Of a stretch of DNA of 64,000 nucleotides, positions 41,445 to 50,625 are shown piece by piece. The DNA is taken from NCBI RefSeq assembly GCF_024609265.1, contig NZ_JANHMP010000002.1:372001-436000 (forward strand), written 5' to 3'. Numbering within the stretch: the first letter of the stretch is position 1; the number at the start of each line of letters is the position of its first letter. The notes beneath the pieces were generated by a model. That model worked only from the letters and a program-made list of their open reading frames with translations, had not been told where the DNA came from and did no database searches. The position numbers and the translations under genes were made by a program. Source of the DNA: Geothrix campi. GTDB lineage: Bacteria; Acidobacteriota; Holophagae; Holophagales; Holophagaceae.

Positions 41445-43169
41445 ATGGAGCAATCTTGGTTTGAATTTTCTGGAATCAAACAAATTACGTTTTCAAATTC
41501 GGTTTGGATTCCTCTGAGGTCTTCACAATACATTAGGGAAGTAGGCACCCAAGGGCGCCTAGGGAGAATCGAAGACTACCTCGGCATCCACACCCTTGCG
41601 ATCCATGAACGCCAGAAAATCAGGGCCCAGGAGATGCAATGGGACTCATTTTGTGGCTCCAATTCGGGACCGATTGCTGAGAGGAATCGATATACCCCCA
41701 CAGGCTTCCTCCGTTCATTCTATAGAAGGCCATGTGGCATTGAGTTGGTCCTAGAGCAGCGATTAGCAGGTGAAAAACACAATATTTGGCACCTAGACCA
41801 AGATCTTGTCTTTGCCCTTGGCCTTCTAAGGGAAGGTGATTCCTGGGTCAGGCCTGCCGAGGATTATAGAGAAGCCGTCCGATTGAAAACTGATACGACA
41901 GGGCGACCTACATTGATTGAGATCCGACAAGATCTGCTAAAGGATTACCTTTGCGCCAGGAAGCTGGGGCTCTGCGTGTTGAGTTATCAAGAACGTGTTG
42001 AAATTCGAAAAGAGGCCGATGGGATCACTTGGGAAGGCAATTCCGCAGAAGAAGCCTTCCCAGGCGGGCGATGGACCGGACATGTAACCGGAGTAGACGC
42101 ACAAGGGATGCCGGTGGGTGACATTGCGATTCTCCACATCACCCGCCCAGACGTGAACCCCAATGAGGATGACCCAAGGGTAAGCCACTCCGACCCCATG
42201 GAGACAAGTAAGGAAACATTTCGAAGGAAAGCAGCCTGTCATAGGATTTGCGGCCAACTATGGAAAACCGAGTGGGTTGAACCAGGTGTCGTAAGCACGC
42301 GGGTGAGAGGGGACAAGGAGTCTCCAATTAACTTTGTAGTAGGGGCTAGCGGCGGAGAAGTCGCGAGTAGTGACCTTGAGGCCGGGGGGCGTTGGATCTG
42401 GTTCCGGCCAGGAGTAATCCCCGCGTTGTCGAATCGACGCGGTGGCTCATTGACCTGGAACACCAGGGAAACAGGCTCTGTAAGCTGCTCTCCGGATGGC
42501 GACGTTGTCTTTGGGCTTAATCGAACAGGATTGATAGCCGTTTACGCGAAAGACATTTCATACCTGCCAAATTGGCAACAGCGCATTTGGTCTGCATACA
42601 ACGTAAGCCCAGAGGGAGGGTTGCCCTCTGAGTTGCACCGGATGCAGGTGGTCGGGCAATTTGTTGATTCACGGGCGCCAGAAACGCTTTTCTCGGAGGC
42701 GTTAACAGGGACCGAACAGGTCTTCCTGAAAAAAACGGGCCTTAAGCTCTTTGTGGATCACGATATTCAATCGGATCTTCTTTCCAGGTTAAGTCGTTTT
42801 GATGGCATGGATTGGCCTGGATTATTAGCCTTGGCGAAAGATATTGCCCGCCTTACCGCGGATAGCTTGAATAAAGATTCACTGAAGATGGTTGTAATGA
42901 ATCCTGGAACATTTGGGTCTTTAAAACTTCTCGAAAAATTCTTGGTGACTATGGTTACCGAACCAGACGCAAGGCAGATCATGGCTCCATTATTCTGCAT
43001 CTACGACCTGCGTTTAGGTGATGCCCATCTGCCTGCTACGAACCTTGAGCAACGGCTTGAAGACTTGGGCGTCAATCGACAGCAGCCGTATGTCTGGCAG
43101 AGTGCCCACATGCTCTTCCTTTGTGCTCAAGCCCTTGCCCGAATATCCAGGGTGATAGCAACACCTTGA
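41445..43169 (+). CDS. Uncharacterised protein with C-terminal HEPN-like RX4H motif
   Basis: 574 residues; no family I can name. Much more A/T-rich than the chromosome, so acquired. The N-terminal ~450 residues are beta-rich with many Trp (WIPLRSSQYIREVG, GGRWTGHVTGVDAQGMPVG, GGRWIWFRPGVIPALSNRRG). The C-terminal ~150 residues are helical and end with a segment where IYDLRLGDAHLPAT gives Arg523-x4-His528, the HEPN ribonuclease signature. No signal peptide or membrane helix. GAGGA five bases before ATG 41445. Probable operon with the repressor upstream; convergent with the PIN-membrane gene 20 bases away. Antiphage or toxin function is inference. Confidence 0.5.
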   Translation: MEQSWFEFSGIKQITFSNSVWIPLRSSQYIREVGTQGRLGRIEDYLGIHTLAIHERQKIRAQEMQWDSFCGSNSGPIAERNRYTPTGFLRSFYRRPCGIELVLEQRLAGEKHNIWHLDQDLVFALGLLREGDSWVRPAEDYREAVRLKTDTTGRPTLIEIRQDLLKDYLCARKLGLCVLSYQERVEIRKEADGITWEGNSAEEAFPGGRWTGHVTGVDAQGMPVGDIAILHITRPDVNPNEDDPRVSHSDPMETSKETFRRKAACHRICGQLWKTEWVEPGVVSTRVRGDKESPINFVVGASGGEVASSDLEAGGRWIWFRPGVIPALSNRRGGSLTWNTRETGSVSCSPDGDVVFGLNRTGLIAVYAKDISYLPNWQQRIWSAYNVSPEGGLPSELHRMQVVGQFVDSRAPETLFSEALTGTEQVFLKKTGLKLFVDHDIQSDLLSRLSRFDGMDWPGLLALAKDIARLTADSLNKDSLKMVVMNPGTFGSLKLLEKFLVTMVTEPDARQIMAPLFCIYDLRLGDAHLPATNLEQRLEDLGVNRQQPYVWQSAHMLFLCAQALARISRVIATP

Positions 43170-43189
43170 ATATGTGAATGGTGCCCCGA

Positions 43190-45397
43190 TCATATGAGTT
43201 TGAGTAATACCCCACAAAACAGGGAAAAAACCCCGACTCCAAAGCACCATTTTCGCCAAGGTTTAACCATGGCCCCAAGGAATGCAAAAAGGATCATGAG
43301 TGAAATTGCAATTTGTATGGGAATACTATTATCATGATTAATTAACCAAATCCATGGCTGTAGATGGGTAAATGCCATAAACAGTATGACTCCCAATATT
43401 CCACTTGAAAATCCTGACAGGATACTCATTTTGAACGCATGTTGCTCAGCCGCCTGCTTTTCAAGTGCTTCTTTGGTCGCAGCATCTTGAGCTTCTTTGG
43501 TTGCCGCATCAGCTCTTTCGGCACGCTGGTTGGCTTCAGATGCCGCATTCCCATGCTCAACGAGGGTCCTCTTTGTTCTCTCCAACTCTTGTTCTACCGA
43601 CCCAAGTTCTTTACTCATTTTTTTGTGCTTTTCAGCATGCATTGCATTCTCTTCAAAGCGCTTTTGTCTCTCTTCTTCAAGAAGGGCCCTTTGTGAAAGC
43701 ATCTCCCTTTCTAGAGCAGCCTTCTCCTCCATGAGGTTTGAGTTTTCTTCCACAAAGGCAACTTCAACTTGCTCTGCAAATTGTGCATCATTTTTCGTTG
43801 TTTTTAACTGATCCAATAATAAGTCGTTGGCTAACATCTTCATTGCGGTTTCTTCATGCACATCTTTGTATGTAGCAAGAATTTGAAGCATTTTTGAGCA
43901 GGCCTTGCTTCCGCCGCTTCCAATTGCCCTGAACTGGGGTAATGCGAAGGTCTCAGCAAAGGCCTTATCAGAATCTTGGTCCGATGGAACAAAAGGACGA
44001 AGTATCTGCCACAAGATATTGGGAAGGAGAACGCAGGCCCTGTGTCCATTGCGTCGAGCTGATTCCCAATCAAAACGGTAAAGGAAATAATCGCAAGAAA
44101 CTACCAACGCGCCAGCCTCCAAACTTGAAGGGGCAAGGGTCCGTAGATTCCGAGCTTCCTCTAAAAGCGTTGCATCATGCATGATGATTTCATATGGCTT
44201 CTCTGTTCGACCGTGGGCTCTCAGGAAATCTTGATAGTCATGAAACAGCGTGCTCCGAGCCTCCATCCGCTCCTCATGCGGCCGGAATGGTTTGATATTC
44301 ATTTCTTGCAATAGGTGATCAAAATGTTCAAAATGTCTTAAAAATTCATCAACATCTATCGAATTTGTTGAATTTTCTTCATGAAATTTCTGTTCTATAC
44401 CAGATAAATTTCGACTTACCGACGCTGCCCTACTCAGTGACCGTGTCCATGTGCGTGACCGCAATATCGCCCCGTAGTGGGCAATAGTGTTCGCCATCTC
44501 TTTGCCTGTATCAATATGAAAGCGAAGTTTGAAAGGCAAGTGGTGTTTCGAGATTGCATTTAATAAGTCGTGAGAAACTTGGACTTGTGTGTTGTAATGC
44601 AGATCCAGGATGCCAAAAAGGAAATTTGTATCAAGAAACAAAGTGAGGTCGTGCAACTGTTGCCGTAACTGTTGTGACAAATCATCTGGAACTTCTAACG
44701 TATAAAAATTAAATGCTCCATCTGCAATTTGTGCAATATATTTAGAACGATCAGCATCACTTCCTAATGACGCCATGAAATCACCAACCGCTCGAATCAT
44801 ATCCTTATGAAGGTGTTTAGGTAAATCTTTGTTATCCGCTACTACATCATGCAGAATTTTACTCAAACTTTCTTCATACTCCGAAGGAGAGTCTACTCCT
44901 GGATCAATTAATGCCGCAGTTTGTATGCCATGACGACGGAATGTAATGCATAAATAATTGTGAAGCACTTTAAGAGCATCTATCTCTGGAATATTCGGGT
45001 ATGTTAACTTCAACTGCTCGACCCAACCGTCTTTTACTCTATTTTCTAATGCCTGAGCGTCATCAACCGCCTTTTTAATGCTTTCTAGTGCATTAGGAGA
45101 TAGGCGATAATTGGTATTTCCAAGTCTTAATATAATTCTAGTTCTTTCAAGTTCTATAAGCGCAGATTCAATCTGATCTTTAGGGATAACAAGGCCGAAT
45201 AAGGTCTCAATTGCTGAGAAAAAATCATCTTTGTCATTAAAAATGTCGTCTTTAAGCTCCAGAAGACAGAGAGTGATAAGTCCTCGAACCGTGGCCCTCG
45301 GGTCGCCCGTCTTAGAGACGGCGATGAAGTTACACATTTTCTCAAATGTGCGGCTGAATGACTGTGCGGAAATTTTATCTCGTCCTTCGGCATCCAT
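43190..45397 (-). CDS. PIN-domain-like protein with coiled coil and C-terminal membrane helices
   Basis: 735 residues, A/T-rich. Residues 1-110 look like a winged-helix region (ALIELERTRIILRLGNTNYR). A PIN nuclease pattern follows: Asp256 in LTLFLDTNFLFGIL, Glu300 in DTGKEMANT, Asp408 in IIMHDATLLEEARNL and Asp436 in LVVSCDYFLYRF, the four acidic positions expected. Residues ~545-655 are a charged coiled coil (EEERQKRFEENAMHAEKHKK). Three membrane helices close the protein (ILSGFSSGILGVILFMAF, IQIAISLMILFAFLGAM, CFGVGVFSLFCGVLLKL). Such a membrane-tethered PIN protein could be a defence effector. Convergent with the HEPN-like gene. Confidence 0.55.
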   Translation of the reverse strand: MDAEGRDKISAQSFSRTFEKMCNFIAVSKTGDPRATVRGLITLCLLELKDDIFNDKDDFFSAIETLFGLVIPKDQIESALIELERTRIILRLGNTNYRLSPNALESIKKAVDDAQALENRVKDGWVEQLKLTYPNIPEIDALKVLHNYLCITFRRHGIQTAALIDPGVDSPSEYEESLSKILHDVVADNKDLPKHLHKDMIRAVGDFMASLGSDADRSKYIAQIADGAFNFYTLEVPDDLSQQLRQQLHDLTLFLDTNFLFGILDLHYNTQVQVSHDLLNAISKHHLPFKLRFHIDTGKEMANTIAHYGAILRSRTWTRSLSRAASVSRNLSGIEQKFHEENSTNSIDVDEFLRHFEHFDHLLQEMNIKPFRPHEERMEARSTLFHDYQDFLRAHGRTEKPYEIIMHDATLLEEARNLRTLAPSSLEAGALVVSCDYFLYRFDWESARRNGHRACVLLPNILWQILRPFVPSDQDSDKAFAETFALPQFRAIGSGGSKACSKMLQILATYKDVHEETAMKMLANDLLLDQLKTTKNDAQFAEQVEVAFVEENSNLMEEKAALEREMLSQRALLEEERQKRFEENAMHAEKHKKMSKELGSVEQELERTKRTLVEHGNAASEANQRAERADAATKEAQDAATKEALEKQAAEQHAFKMSILSGFSSGILGVILFMAFTHLQPWIWLINHDNSIPIQIAISLMILFAFLGAMVKPWRKWCFGVGVFSLFCGVLLKLI

Positions 45398-45525
45398 TCA
45401 GCCATCTCCTTAACATCGTTCCTGTTTGAAGCCTCGTTCACTTGCAAACAGGATAGTGGGTCTTGTCAGCCTGTGGGACTTTCACGCCAAACATCAAACC
45501 CAAAAAAAGCGCCCGACTTGCATTG

Positions 45526-48420
45526 TCAGAGCCACCGGAGAATCACCACGCAATCCTGGAGATCCGCCACCCCCCGAGCTGGGACCACTTCCCCCACGGT
45601 GAACCCGTGGCCCCGGCGACGGAAGGCATCGGGGAAGACGACAGCCTCGACGAGACCGGTCTCGTCCTCCAAGGTCACGAACTGCATGGGGAGGTCGTCC
45701 TTGGTGAGCACGAGCTTCTCGGCCACGACGAGCGCCCAGAAGCGGCTCTCGTGGCCGATGCGGTGTGCCACCTGCCCGGCGCGGTGGGGGTAGTCCTCTC
45801 CTGAACGTTGCCCACGGGTGAGCGCCGCCGGGTGAAGCTCCAGGGTGATACCCAGCAGCTCCATCTCCTGGTTTGCCCTCTGCACGAGACCGGTGGGCCT
45901 CGGAGCCACGCCCTTCGGCAGGCCACCCACGCTGTCCCAGAGCAGCCGGGTCCGATCTCCGTCGGGCGCCCACCGGTCGAAGGCCCCGGCCCTGGCCAAC
46001 AGCTCCATGGCCTTCGCAGAAGTCTTCGCCCGGGCCTGGAGGTCCTGGGGATCCTGGAAGGCGCCGCCTTCCTCGCGTGCGGCGAGCAGCTTCTCCAGGT
46101 CAGCCTTGGCAAGGCCCTTGATGAAGCTGAGCCCGACGCGGAGGACGTGGTCGCCATCGGGGGCATACCCGGCGTCACTCTCGTTCACGTCCGGGCCCAG
46201 GACCTTCACGCCGTGGCGCCGGGCGTCACCGAGATAGGCGATGGCCGGGTAGAAGCCGCCCTGGTTATTGATAACGGCGGCGTAGAAGGGGCCGGGGTGA
46301 TGTGCCTTGATCCAGCCGCTCTCGTAGCTCACCCGGGCGTAGCTCGCGGAGTGCGGCTTGCAGAAGGAGTAGCCCGTGAAAGTCTCGATCATCGACCAGA
46401 CCTCCTCGGCGCCCTTCTCGGGGATCCCGTTGGTCCGGCACCCGTCCATGAAGGCGGCCTTGTAGTCGGGGACTCGGGCGGCGTGGTCCTTCTTCCCGAG
46501 CGCCTTTCGCAACTTGTCGGCCTGCTTGTAGGTGAACCCGGCCATGCCCTGGGCCACCCGCATCACGTCCTCCTGGTAGACGAGGACGCCGTAGCTCTCG
46601 CTCAGGAGGTCATCCAGGGAGGCGTGGATGGGCTCGTAGGGCTCGCCCTTGGTCCGGGACACATAGGCGTCCACCCAGCGGTTCGCGGCGGGCCTGATCA
46701 GCGAGCTGTGGATGGTCAGATGCTCGTAGTCGCCTCTACCTACGCGCTGTTGGAGGATCCGGCTGGCCGGGCTCTCGACGTAGAAGACGCCGATGGTGTC
46801 ACCACGGGCCATGAGGTCCTGGGTGGCTTCGTCCTGCTCAGGGAACCAGGTCTGGCGTTCTGGGGCCTCTCCTCGTGCCTCCAGGACGGTCAGGCCGTCA
46901 CGGACGACCGCGAGTGACCGGTTGCCGAGCAGGTCGAGCTTCACGAGCCCGTAGGACTCCACACCGTCCTTCTCCCACTGGAGGATGGACACGCCATCCT
47001 TCGCCGGAGCGGGCTGGCTGGGCGCGTGCTCCCACAGGGGCCCAGGGGTGATGACCGTGCCGCCGGGGTGCACCGACAGCAGGTGAGGCTGGCCGACCAG
47101 CCGGGTGGCCATCTGGATGATGTCCGGCCAGGGTTCAGGCATCGGTGCATCGGTTCGGGTCGTCCGCCCGAGCTTCACGGACAGCCCGGCCTCGTCCTCC
47201 CAGCCCCAGGTCCGGAGGCGCTTGCTCATTCTGGAGATTTCACTCTCCGGGCGGCAGTGCAGCTTGGCCACGTCGCGGATGGCGGCCCGGGGCTGGAACA
47301 TGTTGTGGTTCGCGACCATCGCGACATGGTCACGCCCAAACGTGTTGAACACCCACTGAAGAACGTCGTCCCTCTCGTCCCAGGCGAAGTCCACGTCGAG
47401 ATCCGGCGGGTCCTCGCGGTCCTCATTGAGGAACCGCTCGAACATCAAGTTGGCGCCAACAGGGTCCACGTTCGTGATCCCCAGCAGGTAGCTGAGGAGG
47501 GACGCCGCGCCGCTCCCCCGCCCGCACGTCCGGGAGGCGTTCTGCGTGATGGCCTGCATGACTAGGAAGTAGCCGCCGTAGCCCTTCCGCAGGATCAGGT
47601 CCATTTCCTTCTCCAGGCGACGGTGGACCTTCGGATCGGACACGGCGCCGTAGCGCCGTCGGACCCCCGCGCGGGCTTCGGCCCACAACCGCTCGGCCAG
47701 GTCCTCACCGGGGCCGAGATGCGGAGGGTTCGGCAACACCCATCGCCCCCATGGCAACGTCCACCCGTCGAGCTGGGCTTCGAGACGCCGGGTGCCCTCG
47801 TTCACTTCTTCGGAGAGCCCCTGCTCCCAGACTGTGCAGGTCTTGGCCCCCAGGCGCGGCTCCCAGTAGTCCTTGGGCTTCAGGTCCTGGAGCATGGCGT
47901 TCATGGCGATAGCACGTTTCACCTTGTGAATGGCCAGCCCCTCCGACTTCAGGAACCGCAGCACTTGCGGGCCCGCCACCGCGATGCCTTCGGCGCGGGC
48001 CCTCTGGGCGACCTGCCACCCGCCGCCGCCGATGAGGATGGCCACCAGCTCGGCGTCCGGCGCCTCCTCCCGCAAATGCAAGGCCACGCCCCACCTGTCC
48101 GCCAGGAGCACGCAGCTTCCCGGCCACCCCCACGAACGACCGTGGGCCTTGTCGGTCAGAGCTTTGTTCATCGAGGTGTAGCCCTCGGTGTCCAGTGGGA
48201 GAACGTAGACTTCGCCGTCCCCGAGCGGCAGGCGGCAGCCGACGTGGAGGCGAAGGCCGAGCTTGTCGGCGGCCTCCCGCATCCTGGGAAGGCCGTGAAG
48301 TCCACGGTCCACCAAGGCGAGGTCCGTATAGCCGAGGCGGAGCGCCAGCTTCCCCAAGTCCTCGGGGAGGTAGACCCCCTCCATGAGGCTGTAGGCGGAG
48401 ATGCCGAGAGCCAAGGCCAT
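45526..48420 (-). CDS. dnaE2: Error-prone DNA polymerase III alpha-like subunit (DnaE2/ImuC)
   Basis: 964 residues. Polymerase motifs: CGRGSGAASLLSYLLGITNV, LNEDREDPPDLDVDF with the catalytic aspartates at 340-344, MVANHNMFQPRAAIRDV, VKLDLLGNRSL, YQEDVMRVAQGMAGF, KPHSASYARVSYESGWIKAH. The C-terminal OB domain ends VEAVVFPDAFRRRGHG. The N-terminal PHP domain is degenerate: the opening His motif is replaced by ISAYSLMEGV. That loss, the length and the preceding imuB identify the translesion DnaE2 type. Three bases after the imuB stop, so one operon. GC content is high, unlike the adjoining PIN gene. Confidence 0.9.
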   Translation of the reverse strand: MALALGISAYSLMEGVYLPEDLGKLALRLGYTDLALVDRGLHGLPRMREAADKLGLRLHVGCRLPLGDGEVYVLPLDTEGYTSMNKALTDKAHGRSWGWPGSCVLLADRWGVALHLREEAPDAELVAILIGGGGWQVAQRARAEGIAVAGPQVLRFLKSEGLAIHKVKRAIAMNAMLQDLKPKDYWEPRLGAKTCTVWEQGLSEEVNEGTRRLEAQLDGWTLPWGRWVLPNPPHLGPGEDLAERLWAEARAGVRRRYGAVSDPKVHRRLEKEMDLILRKGYGGYFLVMQAITQNASRTCGRGSGAASLLSYLLGITNVDPVGANLMFERFLNEDREDPPDLDVDFAWDERDDVLQWVFNTFGRDHVAMVANHNMFQPRAAIRDVAKLHCRPESEISRMSKRLRTWGWEDEAGLSVKLGRTTRTDAPMPEPWPDIIQMATRLVGQPHLLSVHPGGTVITPGPLWEHAPSQPAPAKDGVSILQWEKDGVESYGLVKLDLLGNRSLAVVRDGLTVLEARGEAPERQTWFPEQDEATQDLMARGDTIGVFYVESPASRILQQRVGRGDYEHLTIHSSLIRPAANRWVDAYVSRTKGEPYEPIHASLDDLLSESYGVLVYQEDVMRVAQGMAGFTYKQADKLRKALGKKDHAARVPDYKAAFMDGCRTNGIPEKGAEEVWSMIETFTGYSFCKPHSASYARVSYESGWIKAHHPGPFYAAVINNQGGFYPAIAYLGDARRHGVKVLGPDVNESDAGYAPDGDHVLRVGLSFIKGLAKADLEKLLAAREEGGAFQDPQDLQARAKTSAKAMELLARAGAFDRWAPDGDRTRLLWDSVGGLPKGVAPRPTGLVQRANQEMELLGITLELHPAALTRGQRSGEDYPHRAGQVAHRIGHESRFWALVVAEKLVLTKDDLPMQFVTLEDETGLVEAVVFPDAFRRRGHGFTVGEVVPARGVADLQDCVVILRWL

Positions 48421-48423
48421 GGT

Positions 48424-49545
48424 CTACGCCCCTTGGCGGAGGGCCTGGTGGCCGAAGCGACGATGGAGTCGAAGGGCAGTTGCTTCTAGCGCAAGCCTCT
48501 TCTGGACGTGGTCCTCGGCGAGCAGCAGCGGGGTGCCGGGTGTGGGCCCCAACCACGCTTCCAGCTCCAGACGCTGGATGAGCACGCGCCGGGTGGCCTC
48601 GGCCATGAACTGGAGTTCGAGGTCACGGCAGCAAGCCCAGAGGTCCTCGCCACCGAGGGCGAATAGCAGCGCATGGGGGAGGTCATCGACATCCCACCAG
48701 GACAGGCGGAGGCGGTGAACGAAGCGGCCATCGAGGCGCCACGCCCACGCCGCCTCCCACACCCACGAGGCGAGCCCTAGGTCGTGCTTGTGCGCCGGGG
48801 GCATGATGATCTTTCGCAGGGTCTCCGAAGCCTGGACGACCTCCAGCGGCGGGAGCCGGTCCTGGTCTTCACCCCGTGCCTGCCGGAGCACCTGGAACGC
48901 CTCGGGTGCCGGGATGATCTGCCCGAGGGCGTGGACCTCCATGGGCTGAACCTGGGCGACCCGGTGCAGGCCAAAATGTTGGAGCCGATCCCGCGACCGA
49001 GCCTCCAGGGCCGACAGCGCCCCGAGTGCATACGGGGCCAGGAAGGGGGCCTCCTGGCCCGCCTCGATCATCCGCACCCGGTCCTCCGCCTTGGCCGCCA
49101 ACCGGGAAGCGGAGAAGCTATGGCTGAGGCCGCCGTGGGCACTCCAGCCGTCTACCTTGAGGAGGTCCATGCGGAGGCGCTCGGCGGCGTCGAGCACGGG
49201 GCCGTGCAGACGCTCAGTTCCCCGGAGATCCACGAAGCCCTCACCGAAGCGCCCAAGGCGGCCCAGCGGGCTGTAGGCGAGCAGGTGACGGCCCAGGCAG
49301 GCGCGGGCATCCATCCAGGTCGAAGGCATGGGGTCGAGCACGACGAGCCCGGGATCCTGGTGGAGGGCGACATCTATGGGAACCCCGGCCTCTAGCCCGG
49401 CCTTGCGGGCGATGCGGTCCACCATCCAAAGTCTCGGGGCCCGGCCCTGCTCCGGGTTTCGGAACCCCAAGGGCCGTCCGATCAGCTCCGACTCGCGCTG
49501 ACGCGCAAGCTGGAACGGCAACTCCGGGACCCACACAGCCAACAT
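48424..49545 (-). CDS. imuB: ImuB-like Y-family polymerase homologue (non-catalytic)
   Basis: 373 residues. Starts MLAVWVPELPFQLARQRESE, the ImuB form of the Y-family palm in which the catalytic Asp-x-Asp is lost; VDLRGTERLHGP stands where the SxDE of active Pol IV lies. Central thumb: FLAPYALGALSALEARSRDR LQHFGLHRVAQVQ region. The C-terminal part lacks a clear beta-clamp QxxLF motif but carries the ImuB-like RRFGHQ end. It would serve as the scaffold that links DnaE2 to the clamp. ATG 49545 chosen for family fit; GTG 49563 possible. No imuA gene is present. Confidence 0.82.
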   Translation of the reverse strand: MLAVWVPELPFQLARQRESELIGRPLGFRNPEQGRAPRLWMVDRIARKAGLEAGVPIDVALHQDPGLVVLDPMPSTWMDARACLGRHLLAYSPLGRLGRFGEGFVDLRGTERLHGPVLDAAERLRMDLLKVDGWSAHGGLSHSFSASRLAAKAEDRVRMIEAGQEAPFLAPYALGALSALEARSRDRLQHFGLHRVAQVQPMEVHALGQIIPAPEAFQVLRQARGEDQDRLPPLEVVQASETLRKIIMPPAHKHDLGLASWVWEAAWAWRLDGRFVHRLRLSWWDVDDLPHALLFALGGEDLWACCRDLELQFMAEATRRVLIQRLELEAWLGPTPGTPLLLAEDHVQKRLALEATALRLHRRFGHQALRQGA

Positions 49546-49728
49546 TGGACCAACCCCACCCACCCCATCGGCGGGGTCCCAGCATAGCGAAAATTAGGCG
49601 AAAATAATATGCTAGGTTCCTGATCTTGGACCGGCGTAGAGGCGGTGGGAGTGGGTGTGCTGTAACCCGGCTCTGCCCGGTGCACTCCCGCTGGCGCATC
49701 ATGGTCGGCAGCTCAAGTCGGAGGACAT
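49546..49728. promoter_or_regulatory. Divergent SOS-module control region with an 8-bp direct repeat at one-turn spacing
   Basis: GCGAAAAT occurs at 49587-49594 and 49598-49605, exactly 11 bases apart, within TAGCGAAAATTAGGCGAAAAT, followed by AATATGCTA. It is the only A/T-rich patch between imuB and the SRAP gene and is a candidate binding site for a LexA-like or other repressor. GGAGG at 49720-49724 is the SRAP ribosome site. Confidence 0.45.
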
Positions 49729-50385
49729 GTGTGCGGTCGGGTTGGGGTGAAGAAAGGCATCGAGGGCTTGGTGCTTGAGCACCTCGGCGCCGCCGGTGCC
49801 ATCGAGGACTGGGCTGTGCCAAACGCGAACGTCTCCCCTACCAACGCCATCCCCGGCGTCCGCCTTGTGGACGGCGCCCGCGTGGCGGGCAGCTATATGT
49901 GGGGGTTCATGCCGCCGAACGCTCCAAGCCGGGGCTTCATCTCCGAATACTTCACCTTCAATGCCCGCGCCGACAAGATCGCCACGGGTCGGCTTTACTC
50001 GAAACCCTTCAAAAGCCAGCGGTGCCTCATCGTCGTCAACGCCTGGTATGAGTGGCCGAAGGCTCCCGGCGCCAGGAAGGGCACGCCGAGGACAATCATC
50101 CCGGCCACGGGGGACTTGTTCGTCTTCGCTGGTCTCTGGGGGCCCTGGACGGATCCCGAGACGGGCGTCGGCCACGACACGGCGACCGTGATCACCACGG
50201 AGCCCAACGAACTGATCGCCGAGCTACCCCACCATCGGATGCCCGCGATCTTGGCACCGTCGGAGTGGGCCGCATGGCTTGACCCAGCGACGCCGGTGGA
50301 AGGGCTCCTGTCGATCCTCAGGCCATGCCCATCAGGGTGGTTGGAAGCTCGACAGGCAGGTCCCACGAACTTCTCCTTGGATTGA
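49729..50385 (+). CDS. yedK: SRAP family protein (YedK/HMCES type, abasic-site crosslinker)
   Basis: 218 residues. After Met removal the N-terminus is Cys2 (MCGR), the residue that forms a thiazolidine bond with abasic sites in ssDNA. Other active-site residues: Asn in FTFNARADKIA, Glu in NAWYEWPKAPG, His in LPHHRMPAIL. All are in place. GTG 49729 follows GGAGG; the overlapping ATG two bases before is in another frame. Divergent from imuB-dnaE2, sharing the control region, as fits an SOS-induced partner. Confidence 0.92.
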   Translation: MCGRVGVKKGIEGLVLEHLGAAGAIEDWAVPNANVSPTNAIPGVRLVDGARVAGSYMWGFMPPNAPSRGFISEYFTFNARADKIATGRLYSKPFKSQRCLIVVNAWYEWPKAPGARKGTPRTIIPATGDLFVFAGLWGPWTDPETGVGHDTATVITTEPNELIAELPHHRMPAILAPSEWAAWLDPATPVEGLLSILRPCPSGWLEARQAGPTNFSLD

Positions 50386-50625
50386 TCAAAGAACACTCCT
50401 TGGACAGGTCCCCGAGGGACAACAGAACGCACTCAACAATGCGTTCGGCCGATCGACACCTGCCCCGGTTAAGATGCCAACATCCCCCGTGCCGCATGAT
50501 CCCTGTTTCCAATATCAATCTTCAAATTTCGTCTTAGGCGGCGAACTGATGGTGGCGGTGTAAAATCATTAAGTGCAATGAACGCAGAGGCGAATTTTCA
50601 AAACTCACGGGAACCTGAGGCTTCG
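50386..50625. other. Intergenic region with hairpin
   Basis: GAACGCA-CTCAACAA-TGCGTTC (50425-50446) forms a 7-bp stem about 40 bases after the SRAP stop and may end its transcript. Base composition turns A/T-rich from about 50510. An alternative start of the next gene lies at 50578. No gene otherwise. Confidence 0.4.
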
